A stretch of DNA of 64,000 nucleotides from Brevibacterium atlanticum (GCF_011617245.1 NZ_CP050152.1:806001-870000); one strand, 5' to 3'; shown: positions 25,537 through 34,651, counted from the stretch's first letter. The notes: generated by a model from the sequence alone, not told the origin. Translations and numbers: made by a program.

Positions 25537-25727
25537 GAGCGACCTCCTTTGAGCGGTGATGCCCTGAAGTCGACTGCTCCGGCGACGTTCAGAAGGCTCC
25601 TGCCCGAACGACGGATTACGTGGTGACCTCAGCATAGGGCCGGGTGACCTGCCGAACAAGGAAGTCGATCGCGGGAGTGTGCGGGCGAGTCGGCGATGAG
25701 GTCTGTCGACTCTCGCCGAGGTGGCTC

Positions 25728-25733
25728 TAGGCT
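25728..25733 (+). promoter_or_regulatory. -10 box TAGGCT, leaderless start of the DinB-like gene
   Basis: TAGGCT, then 6 nt, then ATG 25740. There is no ribosome-binding site. Confidence 0.6.
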
Positions 25734-25739
25734 GGGTAC

Positions 25740-26261
25740 ATGACCGACACCGGACTCGGCGCCACCAGACCCTCCGATGTGCGCGACAGCGACCTCGGAG
25801 CACAGTTCTCGGCGTTCATCGACGGACATCGACGCCATCTGCTCGGAAGCGTGGAGGGTCTGACCGAGGAGGAGGCCCGACGCTCCCTCGTGCCGAGCCG
25901 GACGACGCTTTTGTCCCTGCTCAAGCACGCAGTGTTCGTCGAGACCGTGTGGTTCGGCGAGACGGTGACGGGACGGAGCCGGATCGACTACGGACTGCCG
26001 CAGGACTCCCGGGATTCGTTCCTGCTCGACTCCTCTGACACGATCGCCTCGGTGAGCGCCGACTACCGGGCGGCGGTCGAGCGCTCGCATGCCGCGGTGG
26101 AGGGGATGCCGCTCGATACCGTGCTCACGGGACACAGGTCCGGGCCGCTGCCTCTGCGATGGGTGCTCCTCCACGTGCTGCGCGAGCTCGCCCAGCACTG
26201 CGGGCATGCGGACATCCTCCGTGAACAGATCTTCGCCGCACGGAACCCGGCCGCGCGCTGA
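25740..26261 (+). CDS. DinB/DUF664-like four-helix metal-binding protein
   Basis: 173 residues. LGAQFSAFIDGHRRHLLGSVEGLTEEEARRSLVPSRTTLLSLLKHAVFVETVWFGE is the first half of a DinB_2/DUF664 bundle. HVLRELAQHCGHADILREQI near the C-terminus carries the paired histidines that, with His in LLKHAV, form the metal site. Members include mycothiol- or bacillithiol-dependent enzymes, and in actinobacteria mycothiol S-transferases are a possibility; the substrate is unknown. Leaderless promoter immediately upstream; monocistronic. Confidence 0.82.
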   Translation: MTDTGLGATRPSDVRDSDLGAQFSAFIDGHRRHLLGSVEGLTEEEARRSLVPSRTTLLSLLKHAVFVETVWFGETVTGRSRIDYGLPQDSRDSFLLDSSDTIASVSADYRAAVERSHAAVEGMPLDTVLTGHRSGPLPLRWVLLHVLRELAQHCGHADILREQIFAARNPAAR

Positions 26262-26337
26262 CGGCGGGTGACGGCTCGCCGACGGCGGGTGGGTGCGGAC
26301 GGAAGCGCCGCCTCGGCGAGGGAATGCTCCCATTGAC

Positions 26338-26364
26338 GGTCACGTCAGTGTGACCCAGTAGACT
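26338..26364 (+). promoter_or_regulatory. purA promoter region with inverted repeat
   Basis: GGTCAC-GTCAGT-GTGACC (26338-26355) lies directly before a -10-like TAGACT (26359-26364), and TTGACG at 26333 may serve as a -35, though the spacing is long. The untranslated leader contains a small hairpin (TTCAC/GTGAA, about 26384-26400) before the purA start. Confidence 0.45.
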
Positions 26365-26409
26365 TAGCGAGTAATGACATCCCCTTTCACTTCGAGGTGA
26401 AGTACTCTC

Positions 26410-27696
26410 ATGCCAGCAATCGTTGTCGTCGGCGCTCAGTGGGGCGACGAAGGTAAAGGTAAGACCACCGACATCCTCGGCACCAGCGTCGACTATGTGG
26501 TCAAGCCCAACGGCGGGAACAATGCCGGTCACACAGTCGTCGTCGGGGGAGAGAAGTACGAACTCAAGCTGCTGCCGGCGGGAATCCTCTCACCGAACGT
26601 CACCCCGGTCATCGGCAACGGCGTCGTCGTCAACCTCGAGGCACTCTTCGAGGAGATCGACGCACTCGAATCCCGCGGCGCCGACACCTCGAAGCTACGG
26701 ATCTCGGCCAACGCCCACCTCGTCGCGCCCTACCACCAGACGTTGGACAAGGTGACCGAACGGTTCCTCGGCAAGCGCGCCATCGGCACCACCGGCCGCG
26801 GCATCGGCCCGGCGTACATGGACAAGATCGGGCGTCTGGGAATCCGCGTGCAGGACATCTTCGACGAGTCCATCCTGCGGCAGAAGATCGAGGGATCTCT
26901 GCGGCAGAAGAACGAACTGTTAGTCAAGGTCTACAACCGCAGGGCCGTGTCCGTCGAAGAGATCGTCGAGTACTTCGAACCCTTCATCGAGCGGCTGCGC
27001 CCCTACGTCGCCGAGACCGAACTCATGCTCAACCAGGCGCTCGACCGCGGAGAGGTCATCGTCATGGAGGGCGGCCAGGCGACGATGCTCGACGTCGACC
27101 ACGGCACCTACCCGTTCGTCACCTCATCGAACCCGACTGCAGGCGGTTCCTGCGTGGGCACGGGCATCGGACCGACGCGGATCAATCGCGTCGTCGGCAT
27201 CGTCAAGGCCTACACCACGCGGGTGGGGGCTGGGCCCTTCCCGACCGAGCTCTTCGACGAGATGGGCGAATACCTGCAGAAGGCCGGCGGGGAGTTCGGC
27301 GTGAACACCGGCCGCCCGCGCCGCTGCGGTTGGTACGACGCGGTCATCGCCCGCTATGCGGCTCGGACGAACGGCTTCACCGACTATGTGCTGACTAAGC
27401 TCGACGTGCTCACCGGCATCGACCGGATCCCCGTGTGCGTCGCCTACGATGTCGACGGACAGCGTCAGGACGAGATGCCGGTGTCTCAGACCGAATTCCA
27501 CCACGCGAAACCGATCTACGAGTACTTCGACGGGTGGACCGAGGACATCACCACGGCCCGGACCTTCGATGATCTGCCGGAGAATGCGCAGAAGTACGTG
27601 CTCGCGCTCGAGGAGCTCTCGGGCTGCCGGATGTCGGTCATCGGCGTCGGCCCCGACCGCGAACAGTCGATCGTGCGCCACGACTTGCTGGACTGA
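26410..27696 (+). CDS. purA: Adenylosuccinate synthetase
   Basis: 428 residues, full length for PurA. It makes adenylosuccinate from IMP, aspartate and GTP, the first committed step to AMP. The N-terminal [17 protein letters not shown] is the GTP P-loop with catalytic Asp. [11 protein letters not shown] carries the catalytic His region, [13 protein letters not shown] binds [23 protein letters not shown] is the Switch-like loop, and [14 protein letters not shown] holds the aspartate-binding arginines. No purine neighbours except purL 32 kb away. Confidence 0.98.
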   Translation: MPAIVVVGAQWGDEGKGKTTDILGTSVDYVVKPNGGNNAGHTVVVGGEKYELKLLPAGILSPNVTPVIGNGVVVNLEALFEEIDALESRGADTSKLRISANAHLVAPYHQTLDKVTERFLGKRAIGTTGRGIGPAYMDKIGRLGIRVQDIFDESILRQKIEGSLRQKNELLVKVYNRRAVSVEEIVEYFEPFIERLRPYVAETELMLNQALDRGEVIVMEGGQATMLDVDHGTYPFVTSSNPTAGGSCVGTGIGPTRINRVVGIVKAYTTRVGAGPFPTELFDEMGEYLQKAGGEFGVNTGRPRRCGWYDAVIARYAARTNGFTDYVLTKLDVLTGIDRIPVCVAYDVDGQRQDEMPVSQTEFHHAKPIYEYFDGWTEDITTARTFDDLPENAQKYVLALEELSGCRMSVIGVGPDREQSIVRHDLLD

Positions 27697-27727
27697 AGGG
27701 GATAGGGGCCGCCCGGCTGGTTTCATC

Positions 27728-27793
27728 AAAGGGCGACCGCAGTGTCGAGGGCAGACTCACCGGAGTCGCCTCTCGATGCTGCGGTCGCCCTTT
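27728..27793 (+). terminator. purA terminator
   Basis: Perfect 15-bp stem (AAAGGGCGACCGCAG / CTGCGGTCGCCCTTT) closing a 36-nt loop that contains a smaller partial stem. Confidence 0.8.
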
Positions 27794-27888
27794 CAGCGCG
27801 AATGGGGTGCCGAGGTATTGTGACCTAAGATATATTGGTGATATATTTCACGCACCGAGCTCAACGCAGCCGTGCAATGGAGGTCATG

Positions 27889-29280
27889 ATGACTGTTACA
27901 CCCGAGCCTCAACCGAGATTCGTCGAGAAGCGATCCATCGACTACATCCCGCCGTCCGAACGACATGGACGCCCGATCTCTCTGCTCTTCGTGTGGTTCG
28001 CCGCGAACAGCTCCATCACCGCTCTCGTCACGGGTGCGCTCATGACGATCCTCGGGAACTCCGCCCTGTGGTCGATTCCGGCGATCCTGCTCGGCAACAT
28101 CCTCGGCGGGTACATCACTGCTCTGCATTCGGCGCAGGGACCGCAGCTCGGGGTGCCGCAGATGATCCAGAGCCGGGCCCAGTTCGGCTTCTACGGCGCG
28201 ATCCTGCCACTGGTCCTCGCGCTCTTCATCTACGTCGGGTTCTATGCCACGGGGCTCGTCCTCGGTGGTCAGGCGCTCGGGCTGCTGTTCCACGTCTCGC
28301 CGCAGTTCGGGGCGATCCTCTTCGCGGTCTTCTGCGCACTCTCGGCGATCGTCGGCTACCGCTGGATCCACCGGTTCTCGCATCTGCCGGCATTCCTCAG
28401 CGCCATCGTCTTCGTCTGGCTCATCGTCGTCATGGTCACCGGCGACATGGGAGAGACCATCACGGCGAGCAACGGATTCGCGATGGCGCCGTTCGTCCTC
28501 GGTGTCTCGCTCTCGGCTTCGTGGCAGCTGACCTTCGGCCCCTACATCGCCGACTACAGCCGCTACCTGCCCGAGACGACCTCGCAGAACGCCACCGTCG
28601 GCTGGACGTTCCTCGGCAGCGTCCTCGGTGCTAGCCTCGCGATGACCGTCGGCGCCTTCGCCGCGTTCCTCGGCGGTGACGCATTCAGCGGCAGCGAGGT
28701 CGGCTACATCACCGACCTCGCCGGGAAGATCGGCGTCATCGTCCTTCTTGCCGTCATCCTCGGCAAGCTCGCCGGAAACACGCTCAGCGCCTACGGCGGG
28801 TTCATGTCGATCACGACGATCGTCTCCGCCTTCACCAAGCAGAACCATCTGAAGTCGTACACGCGCACGCTGTTCATCCTCGGCGTGACTGCTGTGGCCC
28901 TTGCCATCGCCCTGGCCGCTTCGGAGAACTTCCTCACCGTGTTCCAGAACTTCCTGCTCTTCCTCCTGTATTTCATGACACCGTGGTCGGCGGTCAACCT
29001 CGTCGACTTCTATCTGGTGCGCAATAAGAAGTACGACATCAAGGGCCTGTTCGATCCGAACGGGATCTATGGGAAGTTCAACTGGATCGCCTACGTCGCC
29101 TACCTTGCCGGCGTCATCGTCCAGATTCCGTTCATGAACAGCGCGATCTACGTCGGACCGATCGCCTACCTGCTCAACGGTGCGGAGATCGCCTGGATTC
29201 TCGGTGTCGTCGTCTCCGCGGTCCTCTACTACCTCATGACCGGGAACCTGCGTCGTCGGGTGAAGGCGGCCGCAGTCTGA
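27889..29280 (+). CDS. NCS1-family nucleobase/hydantoin/cation symporter
   Basis: About 463 residues from ATG 27889, five bases after GGAGG; two closer in-frame ATGs precede it. About 12 membrane helices. It starts RSIDYIPPSERHGRPISLLFVWFAANSSITALVTGAL, and VSLSASWQLTFGPYIADYSRYLPE is a characteristic NCS1 segment. The family imports cytosine, purines, allantoin, hydantoins or thiamine precursors. The next gene, a flavin reductase, and the convergent GntR regulator point to a degradation pathway, but no hydrolase or oxygenase is next to them. Confidence 0.9.
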   Translation: MTVTPEPQPRFVEKRSIDYIPPSERHGRPISLLFVWFAANSSITALVTGALMTILGNSALWSIPAILLGNILGGYITALHSAQGPQLGVPQMIQSRAQFGFYGAILPLVLALFIYVGFYATGLVLGGQALGLLFHVSPQFGAILFAVFCALSAIVGYRWIHRFSHLPAFLSAIVFVWLIVVMVTGDMGETITASNGFAMAPFVLGVSLSASWQLTFGPYIADYSRYLPETTSQNATVGWTFLGSVLGASLAMTVGAFAAFLGGDAFSGSEVGYITDLAGKIGVIVLLAVILGKLAGNTLSAYGGFMSITTIVSAFTKQNHLKSYTRTLFILGVTAVALAIALAASENFLTVFQNFLLFLLYFMTPWSAVNLVDFYLVRNKKYDIKGLFDPNGIYGKFNWIAYVAYLAGVIVQIPFMNSAIYVGPIAYLLNGAEIAWILGVVVSAVLYYLMTGNLRRRVKAAAV

Positions 29281-29353
29281 GCGTCGCCCCTGTCCCGGCC
29301 TCCGGTGCCGGCACCACCGCTTCCACTTCGAACCCCAACAAAGGAAAGTCCAG

Positions 29354-30010
29354 ATGAAATACGATCCCTCGTCGAAGAACCGCCCCCTCGAACACTCGCC
29401 GTTCAAGGCGCTGACGGTGCCGCGTCCCATCGGCTGGCTCTCGAGCGTGAGCGCTGATGGGGTCGAGAACATCGCTCCGTACAGTCAATGGCAGAACCTC
29501 ACGTTCGATCCGCCGATGGTGATGTTCGCGGCCAACCAGTACCCCGACGGCCGTCGCAAGGACACCGTGCTCAACGCCGAGGAGACCGGCTGGTTCGTGT
29601 GGAACATGGCCACGTGGGATCTGCGGGAGCAGGTCAACATCAGTGCCCAGGTGATGGATGCGCACGAATCCGAGTTCGATCAGATGGACGTCACTCGTCG
29701 CTCGGCTGACCTGTCTGCGACTCCGATGATCGCCGAGAGCCCGTTCCAGTACGAGTGCAAGTACATCTCCACCCACCGTCTGCCCGGCAACTCGAAGGTC
29801 GGGTCGATCGACATCGTCTACGCCTCGGTCGAGCGCATCCACCTCAACGATGACTATGTCACCGAGGACGGCAAGATCGACATCCTCAAAGCCAAGCCGA
29901 TCGCGCGCATGGGCTACTTCGACTACACCGTCGTCACCGAGACGTTCGAGATGCGTGTGCCGGGTGCCGATGGGGACGCGCAGGCGGGGCTGTCGGGGAA
30001 TCCGACCTGA
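29354..30010 (+). CDS. Flavin reductase-like FMN-binding protein
   Basis: 218 residues from ATG 29354 (AAAGGAAA upstream). Split-barrel flavin-reductase domain: LTVPRPIGWLSSVSADGVENIAPYSQWQNLTFDPPMVMFAANQ is the canonical FMN-binding N-terminal stretch, and KDTVLNAEETGWFVWNMATWDL and VYASVERIHL follow. Such proteins supply reduced FMN to two-component monooxygenases or act on flavin themselves. It is 73 bp downstream of the NCS1 permease on the same strand, so probably co-transcribed. Confidence 0.88.
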   Translation: MKYDPSSKNRPLEHSPFKALTVPRPIGWLSSVSADGVENIAPYSQWQNLTFDPPMVMFAANQYPDGRRKDTVLNAEETGWFVWNMATWDLREQVNISAQVMDAHESEFDQMDVTRRSADLSATPMIAESPFQYECKYISTHRLPGNSKVGSIDIVYASVERIHLNDDYVTEDGKIDILKAKPIARMGYFDYTVVTETFEMRVPGADGDAQAGLSGNPT

Positions 30011-30031
30011 GGCAGTCGCGTTCGCCTCGTG

Positions 30032-30076
30032 AGTGAGGCCTGGAGCTGGGCGTGGAGCCTGGCTCCGGGCCTCACT
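30032..30076. terminator. Terminator between convergent flavin reductase and GntR genes
   Basis: AGTGAGGCCTGGAGC pairs with GCTCCGGGCCTCACT, 14 of 15 positions matched, with a 15-nt loop. Confidence 0.7.
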
Positions 30077-30106
30077 GCGTTGAGGGTCGGCTTGAGTCGA
30101 ATTCCC

Positions 30107-30155
30107 GCCGGTGTCAGGAATCGATGCTGGCGGGACTCTGCCGGTGTCAGGAATC
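30107..30155. repeat. 16-bp direct repeat over the GntR gene 3' end
   Basis: GCCGGTGTCAGGAATC occurs exactly at 30107-30122 and 30140-30155. The second copy includes the stop codon of the leftward GntR gene; the first is outside it. Confidence 0.85.
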
Positions 30156-30779
30156 CCGGGCGGACCGGGTGGCGAAATCGACGAGGTAGTCGTTGAGTTC
30201 GTAGGCGGCCGCCTCGGCGGACTCAGGGTCGCGGTCTGCCGCTCCGCGCAGCATCCGCGCATGGCAGGCAGAACTCGTCGCGATCTCCGGAGCGGGGTCG
30301 GCGATGTTTGAGACCCAATAGCGCCGCGAGAGGTTCTGCAGCGGCAACATGGACTCGATGAGGTAAGGGTTCTTCGTCGCATCGGCGAGCAGCTGGTGGG
30401 TCTCGCGGATGGTCTCGGCATAGGTTGCGAGGTCGGCGTCGAGGTGATCGAGCCGTTCGGCCATGGCCCGCATCTGGCTCCGCTGCTCCTCGGTGGCGCG
30501 CTTGGCCGCCAGGCGGACGGCGACGACGTCGAGCTCGCGTCGCACCTCGAGGATGCGCAGTTCGGTCTCGAAGTCAAGGATGGGGATGTAGATGCCCTTG
30601 CGCGGACGGATCGTGACCATGTGTTCGTGCGAGAGCCGCTGCAGGGCCTCACGGATCGGCGTCCGACCCAGGCCGACCTTCTCAATGATCTGGTTCTCCG
30701 TGACGTAGGACCCGGCCTCGAGTCTGCCGTGGATGATCATGTCCTCGATGGCACCATAGGCCTGTTCGGAGAGAGTCAA
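30147..30779 (-). CDS. GntR-family regulator, FadR subfamily (FCD domain)
   Basis: 210 residues. Winged helix at residues about 5-70 (SEQAYGAIEDMIIHGRLEAGSYVTENQIIEKVGLGRTPIREALQRLSHEHMV). A helical FCD ligand domain follows (RILEVRRELDVVAVRLAAKRAT, then AETIRETHQLLADATKNPYLIE with metal-site histidine). It faces the NCS1-flavin reductase operon and is the obvious candidate to control it, although no shared operator could be read in both promoters. Confidence 0.88.
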   Translation of the reverse strand: MTLSEQAYGAIEDMIIHGRLEAGSYVTENQIIEKVGLGRTPIREALQRLSHEHMVTIRPRKGIYIPILDFETELRILEVRRELDVVAVRLAAKRATEEQRSQMRAMAERLDHLDADLATYAETIRETHQLLADATKNPYLIESMLPLQNLSRRYWVSNIADPAPEIATSSACHARMLRGAADRDPESAEAAAYELNDYLVDFATRSARDS

Positions 30780-30853
30780 TGCGGGGGAACCGTTCGTTGA
30801 AGTGCAGGGGCAGTTGAGGCGATTTTACTGTACTTCGGCCGCCGAGGCGGGTC

Positions 30854-30859
30854 TACACT
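30854..30859 (+). promoter_or_regulatory. -10 box TACACT, leaderless start of the AraC gene
   Basis: TACACT, 6 nt, then ATG 30866. The motif CGCCGAGGCGG lies just upstream, at about 30842-30850. Confidence 0.6.
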
Positions 30860-30865
30860 GACGAC

Positions 30866-31726
30866 ATGTCCGCGGTGCGATCCGATGACCTCGTTCGTGC
30901 CCCGCATCCGCGTCTGCGGCCCTTCGTCGGCGATTACGTCGGCTACGACATCGCAGGCGTCCCTGCGGGGACGCACCTCGGTCTGCCCTCGGGTGCGCTG
31001 ACGTTCATCGTCGCGATCGACGAACCCCTGTGCCAGGTCGATCCACGGACGGGGGAGCGTGAGAGCTACGACGTGCTCCTCGCCGGCCTCCACCTGCGTT
31101 CGACGCTCATTCGGCACAGCGGCACGATGGCAGGCATCCAGATCAACTTCGGCCCGTTCGCCCCGCGAGCACTCTTCGGCACCCCGGCCGCTGACTTCGC
31201 CCATCGCACCTATGACCTCGACGTGGTTTCCCGGCCTCTCGCGGCCGAGCTCCATGACAGGGTCAATGCGGCGCAGAGCTGGCCGAGCCGGTTCGACGCC
31301 ATCGATGATGTGCTCATCCGGTGCCTTGACGACCGGCGGAATCCCCGCGCCGAGGTGGTCGAAGCGTGGAGACAGATCGCCTCCGACCGGGGCGGGCTTC
31401 CCGTCTCTCTCATCGCCGATCGGATCGGGTGGAGCCGGCGTCACCTCGCCTCTCAGTTCCGGTCTGAGCTCGGGATCGGTCCGAAAGACGCCTCCCGAGT
31501 GCTGCGCTTCGACCGCGCCCGCCGGCTGATCGCCGCGGGCAGGGTCCCGTTGGCCGAAATCGCTGCGACCTGCGGCTACGCCGACCAATCGCATCTCAAC
31601 CGGGACTTCAGAGCGCTGACCGGAACGAACCCGCAGGGATGGCTGCGCGGAGACGATGTGGCGCGACTGTCCGCGGTCGATGACTCCGCGTCCGATGACG
31701 GTGCCACGCGCGCAACTCCCGTGTGA
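30866..31726 (+). CDS. AraC-family transcriptional regulator
   Basis: 286 residues. The N-terminal domain is a cupin-like sensor of the DUF6597 kind (VGDYVGYDIAGVPAGTHLGLPSGALTFIVAID, then GIQINFGPFAPRALFGTPAADF). The C-terminal domain has the two AraC HTHs: LIADRIGWSRRHLASQFRSELGIGPKDASRVLRFDRARRLI and LAEIAATCGYADQSHLNRDFRALTGTNPQGWL. Leaderless promoter. The glyoxalase-like gene 128 bp downstream is a probable target or partner; a similar AraC-VOC pairing is common in actinobacteria. Confidence 0.9.
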   Translation: MSAVRSDDLVRAPHPRLRPFVGDYVGYDIAGVPAGTHLGLPSGALTFIVAIDEPLCQVDPRTGERESYDVLLAGLHLRSTLIRHSGTMAGIQINFGPFAPRALFGTPAADFAHRTYDLDVVSRPLAAELHDRVNAAQSWPSRFDAIDDVLIRCLDDRRNPRAEVVEAWRQIASDRGGLPVSLIADRIGWSRRHLASQFRSELGIGPKDASRVLRFDRARRLIAAGRVPLAEIAATCGYADQSHLNRDFRALTGTNPQGWLRGDDVARLSAVDDSASDDGATRATPV

Positions 31727-31728
31727 GC

Positions 31729-31757
31729 GGAACTCGGGAGCCGCCTCGGCGAGTTCC
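31729..31757 (+). terminator. Hairpin after the AraC gene
   Basis: GGAACTCG pairs with CGAGTTCC around an inner CCG-CCT-CGG stem, starting three bases after the AraC stop codon. The apex contains the overrepresented GCCGAGGCGG word on the minus strand. Confidence 0.5.
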
Positions 31758-31803
31758 CATTTCTCCAATACATCGGGCACTCACTTCGTCGACGATGGTG
31801 GAA

Positions 31804-31829
31804 GCGGCCGGGCAGACCGGCCCGGCCGC
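31804..31829 (+). other. GC-rich hairpin before the glyoxalase-like gene
   Basis: GCGGCCGGGC-AGACCG-GCCCGGCCGC, a perfect 10-bp stem, ending 24 bp before the gene's start codon and just ahead of its ribosome site. It could end or attenuate readthrough from the AraC gene. Confidence 0.55.
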
Positions 31830-31853
31830 ACAGACAGAGAGAAAGGAACCGCC

Positions 31854-32267
31854 ATGTCGGAGACCAACCAGGGAGCCAATGTCTGGCCCACCTTCCGTTA
31901 CCGCGATGCCAAGGCGGCGATCGCCTTCCTGCAGGAAGCGCTCGGCTTCGAGGTCATCGCCGAATACACGAATCCTGACGATCCGAACCGTGTCGAGCAT
32001 GCCGAGCTGCGGTGGCCGGCCGGTGGCGGAGTGATGCTCGGTTCCGCCCGCGACGAAGGGGTGATGACGAAGACCGGCGTCGCCTCCGGGTCGGTCTATC
32101 TGGCTGCGGACAACGTCCGCGAACTGCACGCCCGGGCGCTCGGTGCCGGCGCCACGGAGGTCATGGGACTGACCGAACAGGACTACGGATCTCTCGACTT
32201 CGCCATCCAGGACCCCGAAGGCGTGCTGTGGTCGGTGGGCACCTACCGTGGGTCAGGCGCAGAGTGA
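31854..32267 (+). CDS. VOC/glyoxalase-fold protein
   Basis: 137 residues from ATG 31854 (AAAGGAAC upstream). A duplicated beta-alpha-beta3 glyoxalase/bleomycin-resistance fold: FRYRDAKAAIAFLQEALGFEVIAEYTNPDDPNRVEHAELRWPAGGGVMLG, then GSVYLAADNVRELHARALGAGATEV and QDYGSLDFAIQDPEGVLWSVGTY. The ending matches PhnB-like or drug-binding VOC proteins. Enzymatic or binding role not known. Probably expressed together with, or under, the AraC regulator upstream. Confidence 0.88.
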   Translation: MSETNQGANVWPTFRYRDAKAAIAFLQEALGFEVIAEYTNPDDPNRVEHAELRWPAGGGVMLGSARDEGVMTKTGVASGSVYLAADNVRELHARALGAGATEVMGLTEQDYGSLDFAIQDPEGVLWSVGTYRGSGAE

Positions 32268-32380
32268 GCATCGAGACAACTTGAAGGACTGGGCGGAGTC
32301 AGCTGCCGACTGTCTCGGTGCTGAAACGGTCACGTCCACCAGGCAATATCAACGGCCGTGCATCTGTCGCGAGGTCTAGT

Positions 32381-32418
32381 GTGTCAATTGGGACGGCATT
32401 CCCTGCCCCGATTGACAC
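32381..32418. promoter_or_regulatory. Inverted repeat upstream of the alcohol dehydrogenase gene
   Basis: GTGTCAAT (32381-32388) and ATTGACAC (32411-32418) are perfect arms 22 bp apart, with matching GGG/CCC triplets inside, ending 16 bp before ATG 32435. Likely a regulator site; the GAF-domain regulator gene 3' of the dehydrogenase is a candidate partner. Confidence 0.5.
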
Positions 32419-32434
32419 GAGAGGAGATCACTCG

Positions 32435-33481
32435 ATGAAAGCGATCGTGTTCGACAACTTCAAGACCTTCCCCACCCTCAAGGACATCGACATACCGACA
32501 CCCGGACCCGGTGAAGTATTGCTCAAGGTCGCCGGTGCCGGCGCCTGCCACTCCGATGTCGCCGTTTACAACGAGTTCGAGAAGGACAGCCCCGGTGTTG
32601 TGCCGCCGCCGTTTGTCCTCGGTCATGAGAACTCAGGATGGATCGAAGAACTCGGGCCCGGTGTCTCCGGATTCACCAAGGGCGATGCCTACCTCGTCTA
32701 TGGGCCGATCGGCTGTGGTCGCTGCCGCGCGTGCTCGCGCGGCCAGGACACCTATTGTGAGAACGCCGCCACAAACCCTTACCTCGGTATCGGACTCGGT
32801 CGAGACGGGGGCATGGCCGAATACGTCACCGTCCCCGCCCGCAACCTCGTGCCGCTCTACGATGCCGACCCGGTAGCTGCGGCGCCACTCTCCGACGCTG
32901 GCCTGACCCCTTACCATGCAATCAAGAACTCGCTGCCGAACCTTGCCGACGGTGGGCGCTTCGCTCTCGTGATCGGACTGGGCGGACTCGGCCAGATCGC
33001 AGTGCAGATCCTCTCTGCGCTGACTGGAGCAACGATCATCGCCACCGACATGAAACCCGACGCCATGGCGAAGGCTGAAGCCACCGGCGCAATCACCGTC
33101 GGCGGCGGTGATGACCAGGTCGCTCGAATTCGAGAGATCACCGGCGGCCGAGGCGTCGACGCGGCCTTCGACTTTGTCGGCGCTTCGGCGACAGTCGCTG
33201 TTGCTGCGCAGTCGCTGGCGCGCATGGGCAGATGCACGATCGTCGGTATCGGCGGCGGCACGTACGAATGGTCGTTCTTCACGAATCCCTACGAAGCGAC
33301 GCTGACGAACACCTACTGGGGCACGATCGAAGACCTCCACGAGGTCGTCGACATGTACCGAGCCGGACAGATCGTCCCTGAGGTCGAGCGTTTCAGCCTC
33401 GACAACGGGCTTGAAGCCTACCGCAAGCTCCAAGCGGGCGAACTCTCCGGCCGTGCCGTCGTCGTCCCGCACGGAAGCTGA
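32435..33481 (+). CDS. Zinc-dependent alcohol dehydrogenase (MDR family)
   Basis: About 348 residues from ATG 32435 (GAGGAG upstream). Catalytic-zinc motif GACHSD and GHENSGWIEELG; structural-zinc cysteines in GPIGCGRCRACSRGQDTYCEN; NAD-binding VIGLGGLGQIAVQIL. It should oxidise an alcohol to an aldehyde or ketone, or the reverse. It ends 3 bp before the convergent GAF-regulator stop. The neighbouring flavin monooxygenase at 34833 raises the possibility of a ketone/alcohol pathway: dehydrogenase making a ketone and a Baeyer-Villiger-like enzyme using it. Confidence 0.93.
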   Translation: MKAIVFDNFKTFPTLKDIDIPTPGPGEVLLKVAGAGACHSDVAVYNEFEKDSPGVVPPPFVLGHENSGWIEELGPGVSGFTKGDAYLVYGPIGCGRCRACSRGQDTYCENAATNPYLGIGLGRDGGMAEYVTVPARNLVPLYDADPVAAAPLSDAGLTPYHAIKNSLPNLADGGRFALVIGLGGLGQIAVQILSALTGATIIATDMKPDAMAKAEATGAITVGGGDDQVARIREITGGRGVDAAFDFVGASATVAVAAQSLARMGRCTIVGIGGGTYEWSFFTNPYEATLTNTYWGTIEDLHEVVDMYRAGQIVPEVERFSLDNGLEAYRKLQAGELSGRAVVVPHGS

Positions 33482-33484
33482 CCC

Positions 33485-34645
33485 TCACTCCACCCGCGCG
33501 CTCACCCCGTCCGCCCACCGGTAGGGCCGGGTCGCGAGCAGTGCCCCGATCGAGCGGCGCAGACGCGACACCTCGGCGCGGACGGTGACCACATGGTCAC
33601 AGTCACCGTAGAGATGCCGGCTCAGCTCAGCGGCACTGATGCCGGTCGCCCCCGCCGAGGTGACCGCCGCCAGAATCTGCGCACGCCGCGGCGTGAGCGG
33701 AACGACGAACGGATCCGCTCCTGAATCGATGTCGAGCACGGGCGGATCCGCCGCGGTCCGCAGGTTCACCGAGGCGCGACGTTCGCCGGTGGGCCGCAGC
33801 AGCCAACCGCCGGTGATCCGTTCGGGCAGGCACAGGCCCGCGCCGGGGATGAGGATTGATCGATCCGGTGCGGGCGCTTCGATGCGGTCCCGGCTGCGCA
33901 CTCCCTGCTGATACGCCACCCAGCCCTCATCGTCGACGACCAGCGCCGGACCGGGTGAGCCTGCGAGCATCGCCGACATCCGGTCGCGCAGACTGTTCAA
34001 CTGCTCCTGCTGGGCGATCATCAGCCGCGCCTCGGCAAGGCGAACCGCCGTCGTCACCAGCGACTGCACCGCCGGATGAAGAGTCATGGCCGGCCCGCTG
34101 ATGTCGACGATTCCCAAGAGTGCCCCGGTGTGCGGGTCGTGCACGGGCACCGCGCTGCAGTACCAGGGGTGCTGGGTCGATTCGAAGTGCTCGGCGGAGA
34201 AGAGTTGGACGTCGGTCTCCTCGGCCAGAGCCGTGCCGATGGCATTCGTGCCGACGACGGACTCCGACCAGTGCGCTCCCTCGACGAAGCCGAGGCTATC
34301 GGCCTGATGCCTGGCCGAGACGGCCCCGTCCCGCCACAGAATGACCCCGTCGGCATCCGTGACGACGAGGATGAACGGTGCGGCGTCCGGGGCGCGAAGC
34401 AGCACCGAGCGCATCTCCTCGACCACGAGCCGCAGCCGCGACCGCTGCCGACGCGATTCGACCTCTGCTTCGTCGTCGACGACCCGACGATTGGCGCCGG
34501 CCGGGTCGAGGCCCAAACGCAGCATTCGGTCCCACGAGCGCTTGACGAGCGCGCGCGGTTGCACCGGCGGCGAGGCCCCGGTGATCACAGCATCGTGAAT
34601 GCGTGTCAGATCCCTGGCGAGATGCGCCAGATCCGGCTGAAGCAT
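33485..34645 (-). CDS. GAF-domain transcriptional regulator (AcoR-like N-terminus, no AAA+ domain)
   Basis: About 386 residues from ATG 34645, supported by TATACT exactly 6 nt upstream (leaderless). The N-terminal half resembles the sensor part of AcoR-type activators: RALVKRSWDRMLRLGLDP, GAHWSESVVGTNAIGTALAEE, and SAEHFESTQHPWYCSAVPVHDPHTGALLGIVDISGP. In place of the sigma-54 AAA+ domain it has a short C-terminal DNA-binding domain (PLTPRRAQILAAVTSAGATGISAAELSRHLYGD, then TVRAEVSRLRRSIGALLATRPYRW). This type is common in actinobacteria next to alcohol or aldehyde dehydrogenases; here it faces an alcohol dehydrogenase and is divergent from a monooxygenase. Confidence 0.88.
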   Translation of the reverse strand: MLQPDLAHLARDLTRIHDAVITGASPPVQPRALVKRSWDRMLRLGLDPAGANRRVVDDEAEVESRRQRSRLRLVVEEMRSVLLRAPDAAPFILVVTDADGVILWRDGAVSARHQADSLGFVEGAHWSESVVGTNAIGTALAEETDVQLFSAEHFESTQHPWYCSAVPVHDPHTGALLGIVDISGPAMTLHPAVQSLVTTAVRLAEARLMIAQQEQLNSLRDRMSAMLAGSPGPALVVDDEGWVAYQQGVRSRDRIEAPAPDRSILIPGAGLCLPERITGGWLLRPTGERRASVNLRTAADPPVLDIDSGADPFVVPLTPRRAQILAAVTSAGATGISAAELSRHLYGDCDHVVTVRAEVSRLRRSIGALLATRPYRWADGVSARVE

Positions 34646-34651
34646 GCCTTG

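Noticed and set aside
27793..29472. 559-codon leftward open frame opposite the NCS1 permease
   Set aside because: Antisense to a clear 12-helix permease; the translation is a charged low-complexity shadow and lacks any start signal.
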